60,073 nucleotides of DNA. Source: Clostridia bacterium (lineage in GTDB: Bacteria > Bacillota > Clostridia > Oscillospirales > Acutalibacteraceae). Within the stretch, counting starts at the first letter, position 1. Every line of letters begins with the position of its first letter. Position numbers and translations under genes: made by a program. The notes beneath the pieces were generated by a model, which saw only the letters and a program-made list of their open reading frames with translations, was not told the origin of the DNA and did no database searches. The DNA is taken from contig JAGBSJ010000014.1 in the NCBI GenBank assembly GCA_017631955.1, forward strand, positions 1 through 60,073, read 5' to 3'. Of the stretch, positions 1-8,445 are shown piece by piece.

Positions 1-897
1 CTTGGTCAGAAAGCAATCAGAAGCCGTCTTATCGATGACGTTAAGGCAATAGTTGACAGCTGTAAAGCTCCTGCAAATGTAGTTGAAGCTGCTAACGAAT
101 ACCTTGCATCTCTTGAAGATGGTGCAAAGAACACAGCTGCTACAGAAGCTCTTGTTGCTGCTCTTGAAGGTTTCGATTGCGATTGCGAAATGAAGAAAGG
201 TATTCTTGAAAACAAAGAATACCTTTCAAAGAAATCTGTATGGATTTTCGGTGGCGACGGTTGGGCATACGACATCGGTTTCGGTGGTGTTGACCACGTT
301 CTTGCTGCTGGCGAAGATGTAAACATTATGGTATTTGATACTGAAGTTTACTCAAATACAGGTGGTCAGGCATCTAAGGCATCTAACATCGGTCAGGTTG
401 CTCAGTTCGCAGCTGCTGGTAAAGGCATTGCTAAGAAGAGTCTTGCTGAAATCGCAATGAGCTATGGTTATGTTTACGTAGCACAGATTGCTATGGGTGC
501 AGACAACAACCAGACAATCAAGGCAATCACAGAAGCTGAAGCTTACAATGGTCCTTCAATCATTATCGCTTATGCTCCTTGTGAAATGCACTCAATCAAG
601 GGTGGTATGGTTAACTGCCAGGCAGAAATGAAGAAAGCTGTTGACTGCGGTTACTGGAATATGTTCCGTTACAACCCAGCTCTCAAAGCACAGGGCAAGA
701 ACCCATTCACAATTGATAGCAAAGAGGCAAAGACAAGTTACCGTGACTTCCTTATGAACGAAGCACGTTACTCATCACTTTCTCGTGCATTCCCAGAAAG
801 AGCAGAAGCTCTCTTCGCAAAAGCTGAGGAAACAGCAAAAGAAAGATATGAACACCTTACTCGTCTTCAGGCACTCTATGCTCCAAAAGAAGACTAA
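1..897 (+). CDS. nifJ: Pyruvate:ferredoxin (flavodoxin) oxidoreductase, C-terminal part (partial)
   Basis: This is the 3' end of a PFOR gene; the frame is open from base 1, so the protein is cut by the window edge and about 298 residues remain. PFOR oxidises pyruvate and CoA to acetyl-CoA and CO2 in the cytoplasm, passing electrons to ferredoxin. The visible part is the thiamine-diphosphate binding domain, with GGDGWAYDIG and the downstream DTEVYSNTGGQ stretch that is highly conserved in PFORs, followed by the C-terminal tail. An in-frame ATG at 190 is internal and is not the start. A strong terminator follows at 926-955. The hydrogenase operon 3 kb away could reoxidise the reduced ferredoxin. 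The identification is secure. Confidence 0.95.
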   Translation, partial: LGQKAIRSRLIDDVKAIVDSCKAPANVVEAANEYLASLEDGAKNTAATEALVAALEGFDCDCEMKKGILENKEYLSKKSVWIFGGDGWAYDIGFGGVDHVLAAGEDVNIMVFDTEVYSNTGGQASKASNIGQVAQFAAAGKGIAKKSLAEIAMSYGYVYVAQIAMGADNNQTIKAITEAEAYNGPSIIIAYAPCEMHSIKGGMVNCQAEMKKAVDCGYWNMFRYNPALKAQGKNPFTIDSKEAKTSYRDFLMNEARYSSLSRAFPERAEALFAKAEETAKERYEHLTRLQALYAPKED

Positions 898-925
898 TTA
901 AAAGTTTTCATATAGCATAAAAATA

Positions 926-955
926 GGACCTCACTCGAAAGAGTGGGGTCCTTAA
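926..955 (+). terminator. Intrinsic terminator of nifJ
   Basis: An 11-bp stem (GGACCTCACTC with GAGTGGGGTCC, one T-G wobble) around a GAAA tetraloop is followed by TTAATTTT. It lies 28 bases after the nifJ stop codon. Confidence 0.85.
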
Positions 956-967
956 TTTTCACATAAA

Positions 968-992
968 AATTAGGTGGGAGAAAACTCCCACC
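968..992 (-). terminator. Intrinsic terminator of the mltG-XRE transcript
   Basis: On the minus strand GGTGGGAG, a TTTT loop and CTCCCACC are followed by TAATTTTTAT, just after the stop codon at 998. Confidence 0.8.
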
Positions 993-997
993 CGATA

Positions 998-1585
998 TTA
1001 TTTCTTAATTACTTTTATATAAACATAAGCAGGAATTGCAAGGAAAATAAGCCATGCTATTCCCCAAAGGTGAAATGCTACACCTAATGCTATGTAAAGT
1101 GACACCGCTAGAAATATTGCTGCAATAGTTGAAAAAAGAATTGATAACAACTTTCTATCTTCAAAGCACATTGACAACGCTGAAAAAGTATAACCCAATA
1201 CAATAGGGAATAAAATCCACATTAAAAGCCACCAAAAAGCGCCTAATATTATTCCTCCGCCTACATAAACCGCAATTGCACCTAGGAATAACAATGGTGC
1301 TTTTTTAAGGTTGCTTTTACCTTTAATTTGTTTTGCACTTAAACTTTTCTTCGCTTGTTGTGGTTGTGGCTCTGTTTTGACTTCGTCATTACCTAAAAGC
1401 TGGTCAAGAGTTATTCCGTAAAGGTCTGCAAGGGCGATAAGATTGTCTGTATCAGGTGATGCTTCTGCTCTTTCCCATTTTGAGATTGCCTGACGGCTAA
1501 GCCCTAACTTTTCAGCAAGTGCTTCTTGAGATAATTTATTTTCTTTTCGAAGTTCAACTAATCTGTCAGCAAGTTTAATGTTCAT
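998..1585 (-). CDS. XRE-family helix-turn-helix regulator with C-terminal membrane segments
   Basis: The 195-residue protein has an N-terminal XRE/Cro-type helix-turn-helix (about residues 6-60, with LSQEALAEKLGLSRQAISKWE) of the kind that binds DNA. A basic Lys/Gln-rich linker (about 70-95) follows, then three hydrophobic segments (about 97-115, 117-140, 147-190). It is therefore probably a membrane-tethered transcription regulator, a layout common in Clostridia. The target and signal cannot be read from sequence. It starts 2 bases after the mltG stop and its AAGGTG ribosome binding site lies inside mltG, so the two genes are co-transcribed. Confidence 0.8.
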   Translation of the reverse strand: MNIKLADRLVELRKENKLSQEALAEKLGLSRQAISKWERAEASPDTDNLIALADLYGITLDQLLGNDEVKTEPQPQQAKKSLSAKQIKGKSNLKKAPLLFLGAIAVYVGGGIILGAFWWLLMWILFPIVLGYTFSALSMCFEDRKLLSILFSTIAAIFLAVSLYIALGVAFHLWGIAWLIFLAIPAYVYIKVIKK

Positions 1586-1587
1586 AA

Positions 1588-2493
1588 TTACACCTTACCT
1601 GTTAATCTGTCTTTATTTTCAATCCAGAATTTCTGATGCTCTTCATAAGTTTCTGAATATTTTGCCTCATATGGCTCTACTGTACCAATAATGAAGTACA
1701 AATAATTTGTATCAGCAGGATTTATAGCGGCTTTGATTGACGCCATTCCCGGACTACAAATAGGACCCGCCATAAGACCTTTACAACGATACGTATTATA
1801 ATAGTATTTGAAATGGTCAATTTTTTCAGGGTAAATCAACTGGATTACACCTGTGCAATATTTAACCGTCGGGTCGCATTGAAACATCATACCTTCATTC
1901 AATCTGTTATGAAGAACAGACGAAATCATGGGTCTGTGTTCAGGCAAAAGCGCCTCTTTTTCAATGAGAGAAGCGAGAGTTAAAATTTCGTGAAGGTCAA
2001 AGCCACTATTCTGCACATTTAACATAAATGTATCGTTAAAAACTTGTTTTGTGCCGTTCAAAAACATTTTTATAATGTCCTGCACTGTTGCATTTTCAGG
2101 AATATCATAAGTTAATGGGAAGAAATACCCCTCAAGTTGAAAACACACATTTTTTGCATTCTGCAAATCATTCAAAAACGGATACTGTGTTAAATCAAGC
2201 CACTTTTTGTAATTCTGACAAGCATCAATAAATTCTTTTGATGTACAAAGACCTTTGTCTTCTAAAAGCCACGAAATGCGCACAAGAGTATAACCCTCAG
2301 GAATTGTAACTTTTACTGTAGGTACTTGAGTTGTAGATTCAGTTGTGCTTTCGGTTGTAATTTCTGTTGTACTTTCGGTTGTGGATTCTGTTGTGCTTTC
2401 GGTTGTACTTAAGTCGTCTTCTCCCCTTTTGCACGCGGAAAAAGAGAGCACAAAAGAAAAAACAAGTAATAATGCAATAATTCTTTTTATCAT
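1588..2493 (-). CDS. mltG: MltG/YceG-like endolytic murein transglycosylase, lipoprotein form
   Basis: MltG cleaves nascent peptidoglycan strands at the outer face of the membrane and so limits glycan chain length. The start at 2493 was chosen because AAAGGA stands in front of that ATG and because it gives a clean signal peptide with lipobox LSFSAC; an upstream in-frame start would run into the MATE gene. After the Cys comes a Thr/Ser/Glu linker of STTE repeats, then the YceG domain: LEGYFFPLTY, the conserved catalytic-Glu region LASLIEKEA, the HNRLNEGM-QCDPTVKY segment and a GPICSPG-IKAAINPA tail. MltG proteins usually carry a transmembrane anchor rather than a lipobox. At 301 residues it is slightly short. 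Confidence 0.85.
   Translation of the reverse strand: MIKRIIALLLVFSFVLSFSACKRGEDDLSTTESTTESTTESTTEITTESTTESTTQVPTVKVTIPEGYTLVRISWLLEDKGLCTSKEFIDACQNYKKWLDLTQYPFLNDLQNAKNVCFQLEGYFFPLTYDIPENATVQDIIKMFLNGTKQVFNDTFMLNVQNSGFDLHEILTLASLIEKEALLPEHRPMISSVLHNRLNEGMMFQCDPTVKYCTGVIQLIYPEKIDHFKYYYNTYRCKGLMAGPICSPGMASIKAAINPADTNYLYFIIGTVEPYEAKYSETYEEHQKFWIENKDRLTGKV
2331..2408 (-). repeat. Short tandem repeat encoding the STTE linker of MltG
   Basis: About seven imperfect 12-base units (plus-strand core TTCGGTTGT or TTCTGTTGT) encode repeated Ser-Thr-Thr-Glu. Such an array can change length by slippage in multiples of 4 residues without a frameshift. Confidence 0.75.
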
Positions 2494-2544
2494 AGAAAAT
2501 CCTTTGTTTTTATTTAGTATATTATAATAATACAATAAATAGCA

Positions 2545-2589
2545 TAAAAAAACAAGACGGGAAGTGAAACCAATCACCTTCTGTCTTGT
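2545..2589 (-). terminator. Terminator overlapping the MATE stop codon
   Basis: On the minus strand an ACAAGAC...GTCTTGT hairpin with an inner AGGTGA/TCACTT pairing is followed by TTTTTTT. Its 5' arm lies inside the last codons of the MATE gene. A TATAAT for mltG (2521-2526, minus) lies just downstream. Confidence 0.65.
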
Positions 2590-3935
2590 CTTTTTACAAC
2601 TTTAATATAATAGATTAACAGTAATGGAATATCTGCACACATCCACGCTAACGGAGATGCAAGACAAACACCGAAAAATCCAAATAATCTTGATAAAATC
2701 AATGCCGCGACCACTCTGCCCACTAATTCGGACACGCCCGCAATCATTGAAACATAAGTTTTACCTATACCTTGTAAAATATTTCTAAAAACAAACAATA
2801 CAGCAAGAGCAAAATAGAAAACTGCAATTACTTTCAGATATGTATGCGCCGCATTTATAGTTTCTTGGTTTGCTTCATCAACGAAAATCTGTGAGATTCT
2901 GCCACCGAAGAAAAAGAGAACAGAAGACATTATTACAGACATTCCTCCTGCAAAAAGAATTGCACTTTTTGCACCTTGGCGGACTCTGTCCATTTTTCCT
3001 GCACCGTAATTCTGCCCCGCAAACGTTGCACAAGCCACGCCTGTAGCAGAAAGCGGAATATTCGCCAATAGTTCCGGCTTATTCGCAATTGTGAAACCTG
3101 CCATTACACTTGGTCCATAAGTATTAATTGTACTTTGAAGCACCATTGAACCAATTCCTGTTATTGAGAACTGCAACGACATTGGTACACCCATTTTAAG
3201 CATTAAAACTGCAGTTTCTTTCTTGATTTTGAAATCTTCAAATGTGATATTGAGCATTTCTCGTCTGCCCCTTATATATATCACACAAAGAATACAAGAA
3301 ACCAATTGTGACAACACCGTTGATATTGCGGCACCATCAACACCCATACCAAGAACTGCAATAGTGAAATAATTAAGAAAAACATTCAACACTGCAGTAA
3401 CAGCCAAAAATTTGAGTGGTGCTTTACTATCACCAAGCGCACGAAGAATACTAGCCATTACATTATATAATGTAGTAAAAATTGCACCTGCATAAATAAT
3501 ACTCACGTAAAGTCGGGCATCACTGAAAATTTCGTCAGGTGTGCCTAACAAAGTCAGAATCGGTTTAACAAGAAATAACGACAAAGACATTATTGTAACG
3601 CTGATTATAATGGTCAATGCAATTGCATTACCCGCATAATGATTTGTCCTTTTTCTGTCCCCCGCACCAAATGCCTGAGCAATAGGAATGGCAAAACCAC
3701 CTGTCACACCCATTGCAAGTCCCATTAAAAGACTGCTCATTGGTCCTACTGAGCCAACCGCCGCAAGTGCATTTGCAGAAATATAACGACCGACAATATA
3801 AGTATCGGCAACGTTATAACCCTGTTGAATAAGCCCTGACATCATTATAGGTATAGCAAATATTAAGATGTTTTTTAACGGATTACCCGTTGTCATATTA
3901 AATGAACTATCTTTTATTTTCATAAAGTTTTTCAT
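2574..3935 (-). CDS. MATE-family multidrug/cation antiporter
   Basis: A polytopic membrane protein of about 453 residues with 12 predicted hydrophobic segments and MATE signatures: GNPLKNILIFAIPIMMSG near the N-terminus, YNVADTYIVGRY, GATGVACATFAGQNYGAG-like sequence in the second half, and a repeated two-bundle organisation. MATE proteins export cationic drugs or metabolites in exchange for H+ or Na+. The substrate cannot be predicted. The start is uncertain: a GTG at 3962 lies inside the hydrogenase terminator hairpin, and ATGs at 3935, 3923 and 3896 all lack a convincing ribosome binding site. I chose 3935 because it is the first ATG after the hairpin. Confidence 0.85.
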   Translation of the reverse strand: MKNFMKIKDSSFNMTTGNPLKNILIFAIPIMMSGLIQQGYNVADTYIVGRYISANALAAVGSVGPMSSLLMGLAMGVTGGFAIPIAQAFGAGDRKRTNHYAGNAIALTIIISVTIMSLSLFLVKPILTLLGTPDEIFSDARLYVSIIYAGAIFTTLYNVMASILRALGDSKAPLKFLAVTAVLNVFLNYFTIAVLGMGVDGAAISTVLSQLVSCILCVIYIRGRREMLNITFEDFKIKKETAVLMLKMGVPMSLQFSITGIGSMVLQSTINTYGPSVMAGFTIANKPELLANIPLSATGVACATFAGQNYGAGKMDRVRQGAKSAILFAGGMSVIMSSVLFFFGGRISQIFVDEANQETINAAHTYLKVIAVFYFALAVLFVFRNILQGIGKTYVSMIAGVSELVGRVVAALILSRLFGFFGVCLASPLAWMCADIPLLLIYYIKVVKRQDRR

Positions 3936-3940
3936 GTACA

Positions 3941-3971
3941 AATCGGAGAGTACAAATTGCACTCTCCGATT
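3941..3971 (-). terminator. Hairpin ending the hydrogenase operon, abutting the MATE start
   Basis: A perfect 11-bp stem (AATCGGAGAGT / ACTCTCCGATT) with a 9-base loop lies 15 bases past the hydA stop. The minus-strand T-tract is weak (ATTTGTAC), so partial read-through into the MATE gene is possible. Confidence 0.65.
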
Positions 3972-3985
3972 TTTATTAAATACTA

Positions 3986-5719
3986 TTAATATTTCTTTCT
4001 TGCCACATAAGATGTGTGAAGAATATCATGTGCCTTATGGCTACCTGGTTTGCCAAGATACTCTGTATAGAGTGTCTTAACGGCTTCGTTTTCGTGTGAT
4101 TTTCTTACTGCATTATTTCTGTCAGCAGTATAAAGAGCTTCTGCACGTCTTGCCTTAAGGTCAACGAAGTTACGAACAACAGCGTGCTGAATTGGCTGGC
4201 CACCACCGTTGATACAACCGCCTGGGCAACCCATAATCTCAATAAAGAGATATTCGCTTGTACCTGCTTTAATCTGGTCCATAAGAACTTTTGCATTCTT
4301 TGTACCAGAAGCAATAGCAACCTTAATCTTCTTACCTGCTACGTCGTATTCTGCTTCTTTAACGCCGTCCATACCACGAACTGCAGTAAAGTCAACGTCT
4401 TCAAGTGTTTCGCCTGTAAGTTTTTCAACTGCTGTACGAAGAGCAGCTTCCATAACGCCACCTGTTGCACCAAAGATAGTTGATGCACCTGTGCTTTCAC
4501 CGAATGGCTGGTCAAATGTTTCATCAGGAAGGTGTGGGAAGAAGATACCTGCAGTTTCAATCATTCTTGCAAGTTCTCTTGTTGTAAGGGCAACGTCAAC
4601 ATCAGGATAACCTGAAGCTGCTTGGTCATCACGCTTTGTTTCGAACTTTTTAGCTGTACAAGGCATAATACCAACAACAAACATATTCTTAGGGTCAATA
4701 CCCATCTTTTCAGCATAGTATGTTTTCATAACTGCACCGAACATCTGTTGAGGTGACTTACAAGTTGAAAGATGAGGAATCTGTTCTGGATAATAATGCT
4801 CACAATAGTTAATCCAACCTGGTGAGCAAGATGTAATCATTGGAAGAGTTCCACCATTCTGAACTCTGTCAAGAAGTTCGTTTGCTTCTTCCATAATTGT
4901 AAGGTCAGCAGCAAAGTCTGTATCAAAAACCTTATCAAAGCCAAGACGACGAAGTGCTGCAACCATTTTTCCTTCAACATTTGTGCCCACTGACATACCA
5001 AATGCTTCGCCAAGTGTTGCACGGATTGAAGGAGCTGTCTGAACAATAACAAACTTTTCAGGGTCATTAATTGCTGCAAAAACTTCAGCTGTGTTATCTT
5101 TTTCAACGATAGCACCTGTTGGGCAGTTTACAATACACTGACCGCAAGAGATACAAGAAACATCTGCAAGGTCTTTATCAAATGCAGAACTTACGTGAGT
5201 ATCAAAGCCACGAGCGTTAGCACCAATAACTGAAATACCCTGTTGGTCACAAGCGGCAATACAACGACGGCAAACGATACATTTATTGTTGTCTCTTACC
5301 ATGTGTGCTGCTGAATCATCAAAGTTGTATTTGATGATTTCGCCATCAAATCTGCCTTCATCTTCTACGCCGAATTCCTTGCAAAGTTTCTGAAGTTCGC
5401 AAGTTCCACTACGTACACATGAAAGACATTTTCTGTCGTGAGTTGAAAGAATAAGTTCAAGAGTCATCTTTCTTGAATGTCTTACTTTTTCTGTATTTGT
5501 ATAAATTTCCATTCCCTCTGCAACTGGGAATACACAAGCAGTAACAAGACTTCTTGCACCCTTAACGTCTACCATACAGATACGGCAAGCACCGATTTCA
5601 TTAATATCTTTAAGGTAGCAAAGTGTAGGGATTTCTATACCTGCATAACGAGCAGCTTCAAGGATTGTGCTACCCTTTGGTACAGAATATGATTTGTCGT
5701 TAATTTTAATATTTACCAT
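3986..5719 (-). CDS. hydA: [FeFe] hydrogenase catalytic subunit, HydA/HndD type
   Basis: The 577-residue protein has the domain order of the catalytic subunit of multimeric NAD(P)-linked [FeFe] hydrogenases. First comes an N-terminal 2Fe-2S domain (CYLKDINEIGACRICMVD), then a His/Cys-rich cluster region (HDRKC-SCVRSGTCELQ), then two 4Fe-4S motifs (CIVCRRCIAACDQ; CISCGQCIVNCP). The H-cluster domain has the three signature patches TSCSPGWINYCE, MPCTAKKFE and EIMGCPGGCINGGGQP, with all expected cysteines. It evolves or takes up H2 in the cytoplasm. AAGGAGAG precedes the ATG. It is the last gene of the five-gene operon, matching hndD. In such complexes H2 formation is coupled to simultaneous oxidation of ferredoxin and NADH; that bifurcating role is inferred from subunit content. 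Confidence 0.95.
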   Translation of the reverse strand: MVNIKINDKSYSVPKGSTILEAARYAGIEIPTLCYLKDINEIGACRICMVDVKGARSLVTACVFPVAEGMEIYTNTEKVRHSRKMTLELILSTHDRKCLSCVRSGTCELQKLCKEFGVEDEGRFDGEIIKYNFDDSAAHMVRDNNKCIVCRRCIAACDQQGISVIGANARGFDTHVSSAFDKDLADVSCISCGQCIVNCPTGAIVEKDNTAEVFAAINDPEKFVIVQTAPSIRATLGEAFGMSVGTNVEGKMVAALRRLGFDKVFDTDFAADLTIMEEANELLDRVQNGGTLPMITSCSPGWINYCEHYYPEQIPHLSTCKSPQQMFGAVMKTYYAEKMGIDPKNMFVVGIMPCTAKKFETKRDDQAASGYPDVDVALTTRELARMIETAGIFFPHLPDETFDQPFGESTGASTIFGATGGVMEAALRTAVEKLTGETLEDVDFTAVRGMDGVKEAEYDVAGKKIKVAIASGTKNAKVLMDQIKAGTSEYLFIEIMGCPGGCINGGGQPIQHAVVRNFVDLKARRAEALYTADRNNAVRKSHENEAVKTLYTEYLGKPGSHKAHDILHTSYVARKKY

Positions 5720-5734
5720 AGTTTTGCACTCTCC

Positions 5735-7522
5735 TTACTTCTTAATAATTGCGCCGAACTTACAAGAATCAATACAAACGCCGCACTTGATACATTTGTT
5801 TGTGTCGATTGTATGTGGGTTTTTAACTGTACCGCTGATAGCACCAACTGGGCACTTTCTTGAGCAAAGTGTACAACCCTTACATGCGTCAGCAACGATT
5901 TCATATTTAACGAGTTTCTTACAAACACCTGCAGGACAAGTTTTATCAACAATGTGAGCAATATATTCTTCGCGGAAGAATTTAAGTGTTGCAAGAACAG
6001 GGTTTGGAGCAGTTTGTCCAAGACCGCAAAGTGAGTTTTCTTTGATGTAGTAGCAAAGTTCTTCAAGCTTATCAAGGTCTTCAAGTGTTGCTTTACCGTC
6101 AGTAATCTTTTCGAGCATTTCACGAAGACGTTTTGTACCTACACGGCAAGGTGTACATTTACCGCAAGATTCGTCAACTGTAAAGTCAAGGAAGAACTTA
6201 GCAATGTCAACCATACAGTTGTCTTCGTCCATAACGATAAGTCCACCTGAACCCATCATACAACCGATTGCTGTAAGGTTGTCGTAGTCAATTGGTGTGT
6301 CCATAAGAGATGCTGGAATACAACCACCTGAAGGACCACCTGTCTGAGCTGCCTTGAATTTCTTTCCGTTTGGAATACCGCCACCGATTTCGTCGATAAC
6401 TTCACGAAGTGTTGTACCCATTGGAACTTCAACAAGACCTGTGTTGTTGATTTTACCACCGAGAGCAAATACCTTTGTACCCTTTGATTTTTCTGTACCC
6501 ATTGATGCGAACCAATCTGCACCCTTGAGAATAATCTGTGGAATATTTGCAAATGTTTCAACGTTATTTTCTGTTGTTGGTTTGCCGAAAAGACCTTTAA
6601 CTGCTGGGTATGGAGGACGAGGTCTTGGCTCACCACGGTTACCTTCGATTGATGTCATAAGAGCTGTTTCTTCACCACAGACGAAAGCACCAGCACCAAG
6701 ACGGATGTGAAGGTCAAAGTCGAAACCTGAATCAAAAATATTTTTACCTAAAAGACCATATTCTTTTGCCTGGTCAATAGCAATCTGAAGACGGTTAACT
6801 GCAATTGGGTACTCTGCACGAACGTAAACATAACCTTCTGTAGCACCTGTTGCATAACCACAGATAGCCATAGCTTCAATAATGCAGTGTGGGTCACCTT
6901 CAAGAACTGAACGGTCCATGAATGCACCTGGGTCACCTTCGTCAGCATTACATACAACGTATTTCTGGTCAGCAGCATTAGCAGCTGTGAAACTCCATTT
7001 AAGACCTGTTGGGAATCCACCGCCGCCACGGCCACGAAGACCAGAGTCTTTAACTACCTGAATAACCTGTTCTGGTGTGTACTCTGTAAGACACTTTGCA
7101 AGTGCCTGATAACCATCATAAGCTATGTACTCATCAATGTTTTCAGGGTCAATAACACCACAGTTACGAAGAGCAACACGCTCTTGCTTTGCATAGAATG
7201 TTGTGTCATTAAGAGATTTGATTTCATCTGGTGTTACTGTTTCATCATAAAGAAGACGAGTAACAATTCTACCTTTAAGAAGGTGTTCTTCAACGATTTC
7301 AGGAATATCTTCAACTTTAACCTGTGAATAGAAACTGCCTTCTGGGTAAACAATCATAATTGGGCCAAGAGCACAAAGACCAAAACAACCTGTTCTAATA
7401 ACTTTGATTTCTTCGCTAAGTCCTTTTTCAGCAATTTGAGTTTCAAGTGCCTCAATAATTGCTGCGCTGTTTGAAGAGGTACAACCGGTACCGCCGCAAA
7501 CAAGTACGTGTGAACGATACAT
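5735..7522 (-). CDS. hydB: Hydrogenase NuoF-like flavin/NADH subunit (HydB/HndC)
   Basis: The 595-residue subunit has an N-terminal thioredoxin-like 2Fe-2S domain (CGGTGC start, then TGCFGLCALGP), an FMN/NADH-binding NuoF core (GLRGRGGGGFPTG, the acidic GDPGAFMDRS patch, GNRGEPRPRPPYP), the NuoF 4Fe-4S motif SCGKCTPCRVGTKR, and a C-terminal 2x[4Fe-4S] ferredoxin domain (CKGCTLCSRKCP, CIKCGVCIDSCK). It binds NAD(H) and is the flavin site of the soluble complex. It has a strong AAGGAGG ribosome binding site and lies 15 bases upstream of hydA. Confidence 0.95.
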   Translation of the reverse strand: MYRSHVLVCGGTGCTSSNSAAIIEALETQIAEKGLSEEIKVIRTGCFGLCALGPIMIVYPEGSFYSQVKVEDIPEIVEEHLLKGRIVTRLLYDETVTPDEIKSLNDTTFYAKQERVALRNCGVIDPENIDEYIAYDGYQALAKCLTEYTPEQVIQVVKDSGLRGRGGGGFPTGLKWSFTAANAADQKYVVCNADEGDPGAFMDRSVLEGDPHCIIEAMAICGYATGATEGYVYVRAEYPIAVNRLQIAIDQAKEYGLLGKNIFDSGFDFDLHIRLGAGAFVCGEETALMTSIEGNRGEPRPRPPYPAVKGLFGKPTTENNVETFANIPQIILKGADWFASMGTEKSKGTKVFALGGKINNTGLVEVPMGTTLREVIDEIGGGIPNGKKFKAAQTGGPSGGCIPASLMDTPIDYDNLTAIGCMMGSGGLIVMDEDNCMVDIAKFFLDFTVDESCGKCTPCRVGTKRLREMLEKITDGKATLEDLDKLEELCYYIKENSLCGLGQTAPNPVLATLKFFREEYIAHIVDKTCPAGVCKKLVKYEIVADACKGCTLCSRKCPVGAISGTVKNPHTIDTNKCIKCGVCIDSCKFGAIIKK

Positions 7523-7534
7523 TATGTTTCCTCC

Positions 7535-7906
7535 TTATTTAATAGCGCTGACTGTATATTCTGCAACAGGATTACCGTTAACGATGTGGTCATTAACTAC
7601 CTTTGCTACTTTATCAGCTGTCATTTTTACGTAAGTTACTTTTTCTTTACCTGGTTGGATTACTTCAACAATTGGTTCATACTGGCACATACCGATACAA
7701 CCTGTCTGTGAAACTGTAACCCCTTTAAGATTTCTTTTTGCAACTTCATCAACGAATGCATTAAGAACAGGACGAGCACCTGCTGCAATACCGCAAGTAG
7801 CCATACCAACAACGATACGAATAGCATCGTCACCTGTATCTTCACGAACAGTCATCTTCTGCATTGTTGCTTCTTTAATAGCCATAAGTTCTGCAAGAGT
7901 TTTCAT
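7535..7906 (-). CDS. hndB: Thioredoxin-like [2Fe-2S] ferredoxin subunit (HndB type)
   Basis: A 123-residue protein with the thioredoxin-fold ferredoxin cysteine pattern: GMATCGIAAGA in the first half and SQTGCIGMCQYEP in the second. It matches HndB of NADP-reducing hydrogenases and is probably an electron-carrying accessory subunit of the complex. The start overlaps the end of the upstream GHKL gene by 4 bases, so translation is probably coupled. Confidence 0.85.
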   Translation of the reverse strand: MKTLAELMAIKEATMQKMTVREDTGDDAIRIVVGMATCGIAAGARPVLNAFVDEVAKRNLKGVTVSQTGCIGMCQYEPIVEVIQPGKEKVTYVKMTADKVAKVVNDHIVNGNPVAEYTVSAIK

Positions 7907-8445
7907 TTATAGAGCACCTCCGTGTTTTCTTTAATAAATTCAAGTATCCACTGTGAAACTTCATAAGTATCAAGCGGAACATCACCTAATATCGCCTTTA
8001 ATTCTCGGGTATCACAAACGAATTCTTTATCATCAACTTTATGTTTATAAACAAAGTCGCGGTCAGTATTCATTGTAATTAACATCTGTATTGTTGATGC
8101 CACATCACCAAGTGGTGTGAAGTCAACACTATCTGTCTTGAAGGTTGCACGAATTTCAGTACCAACACCCAATTCCGACTTTATTTCAAGACCGCCACCC
8201 GTCTGCTCTGCCGCCATTTTGAAAAGCGGAATACCCATCCCAACTTTTCTTGTTGTTCTTGTTGTAAAGAACGGGTCAATTACACTTTTCACTTGCTCTT
8301 CACTCATACCCTTGCCGTTATCATAAATACCGATAAGCAATGTATGCTCCACAGTATTCTCTGTAATCTCAACAGTAATGAGTGATGCATTAGCAGTTAT
8401 TGAATTCTGGGCAATATCTAAAATATTTAGAGATAGTTCTCTCAT
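7903..8445 (-). CDS. GHKL-type ATP-binding protein inside the hydrogenase operon
   Basis: A stand-alone 180-residue histidine-kinase-like ATPase domain. Visible motifs are an N-box like LDIAQNSITANA, G1 YDNGKGMSEEQ, F-box DPFFTTRTTRKVG and G2 GMGIPLFKMAAEQTGG. There is no HisKA dimerisation or phospho-acceptor domain and no membrane segment. It begins 1 base inside the hydC stop and overlaps the 2Fe-2S gene by 4 bases, so it is tightly built into the operon. A role in control or maturation of the hydrogenase, for example as a serine kinase/anti-sigma-like switch, is a guess; the biochemical role is not known to me. Confidence 0.8.
   Translation of the reverse strand: MRELSLNILDIAQNSITANASLITVEITENTVEHTLLIGIYDNGKGMSEEQVKSVIDPFFTTRTTRKVGMGIPLFKMAAEQTGGGLEIKSELGVGTEIRATFKTDSVDFTPLGDVASTIQMLITMNTDRDFVYKHKVDDKEFVCDTRELKAILGDVPLDTYEVSQWILEFIKENTEVLYK

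Noticed and set aside
4105..5115. Several open frames of 70-130 codons on both strands within hydA
   Set aside because: They are shadows of hydA with no ribosome binding sites and low-complexity Leu/Gln- or Cys/Asn-rich products.
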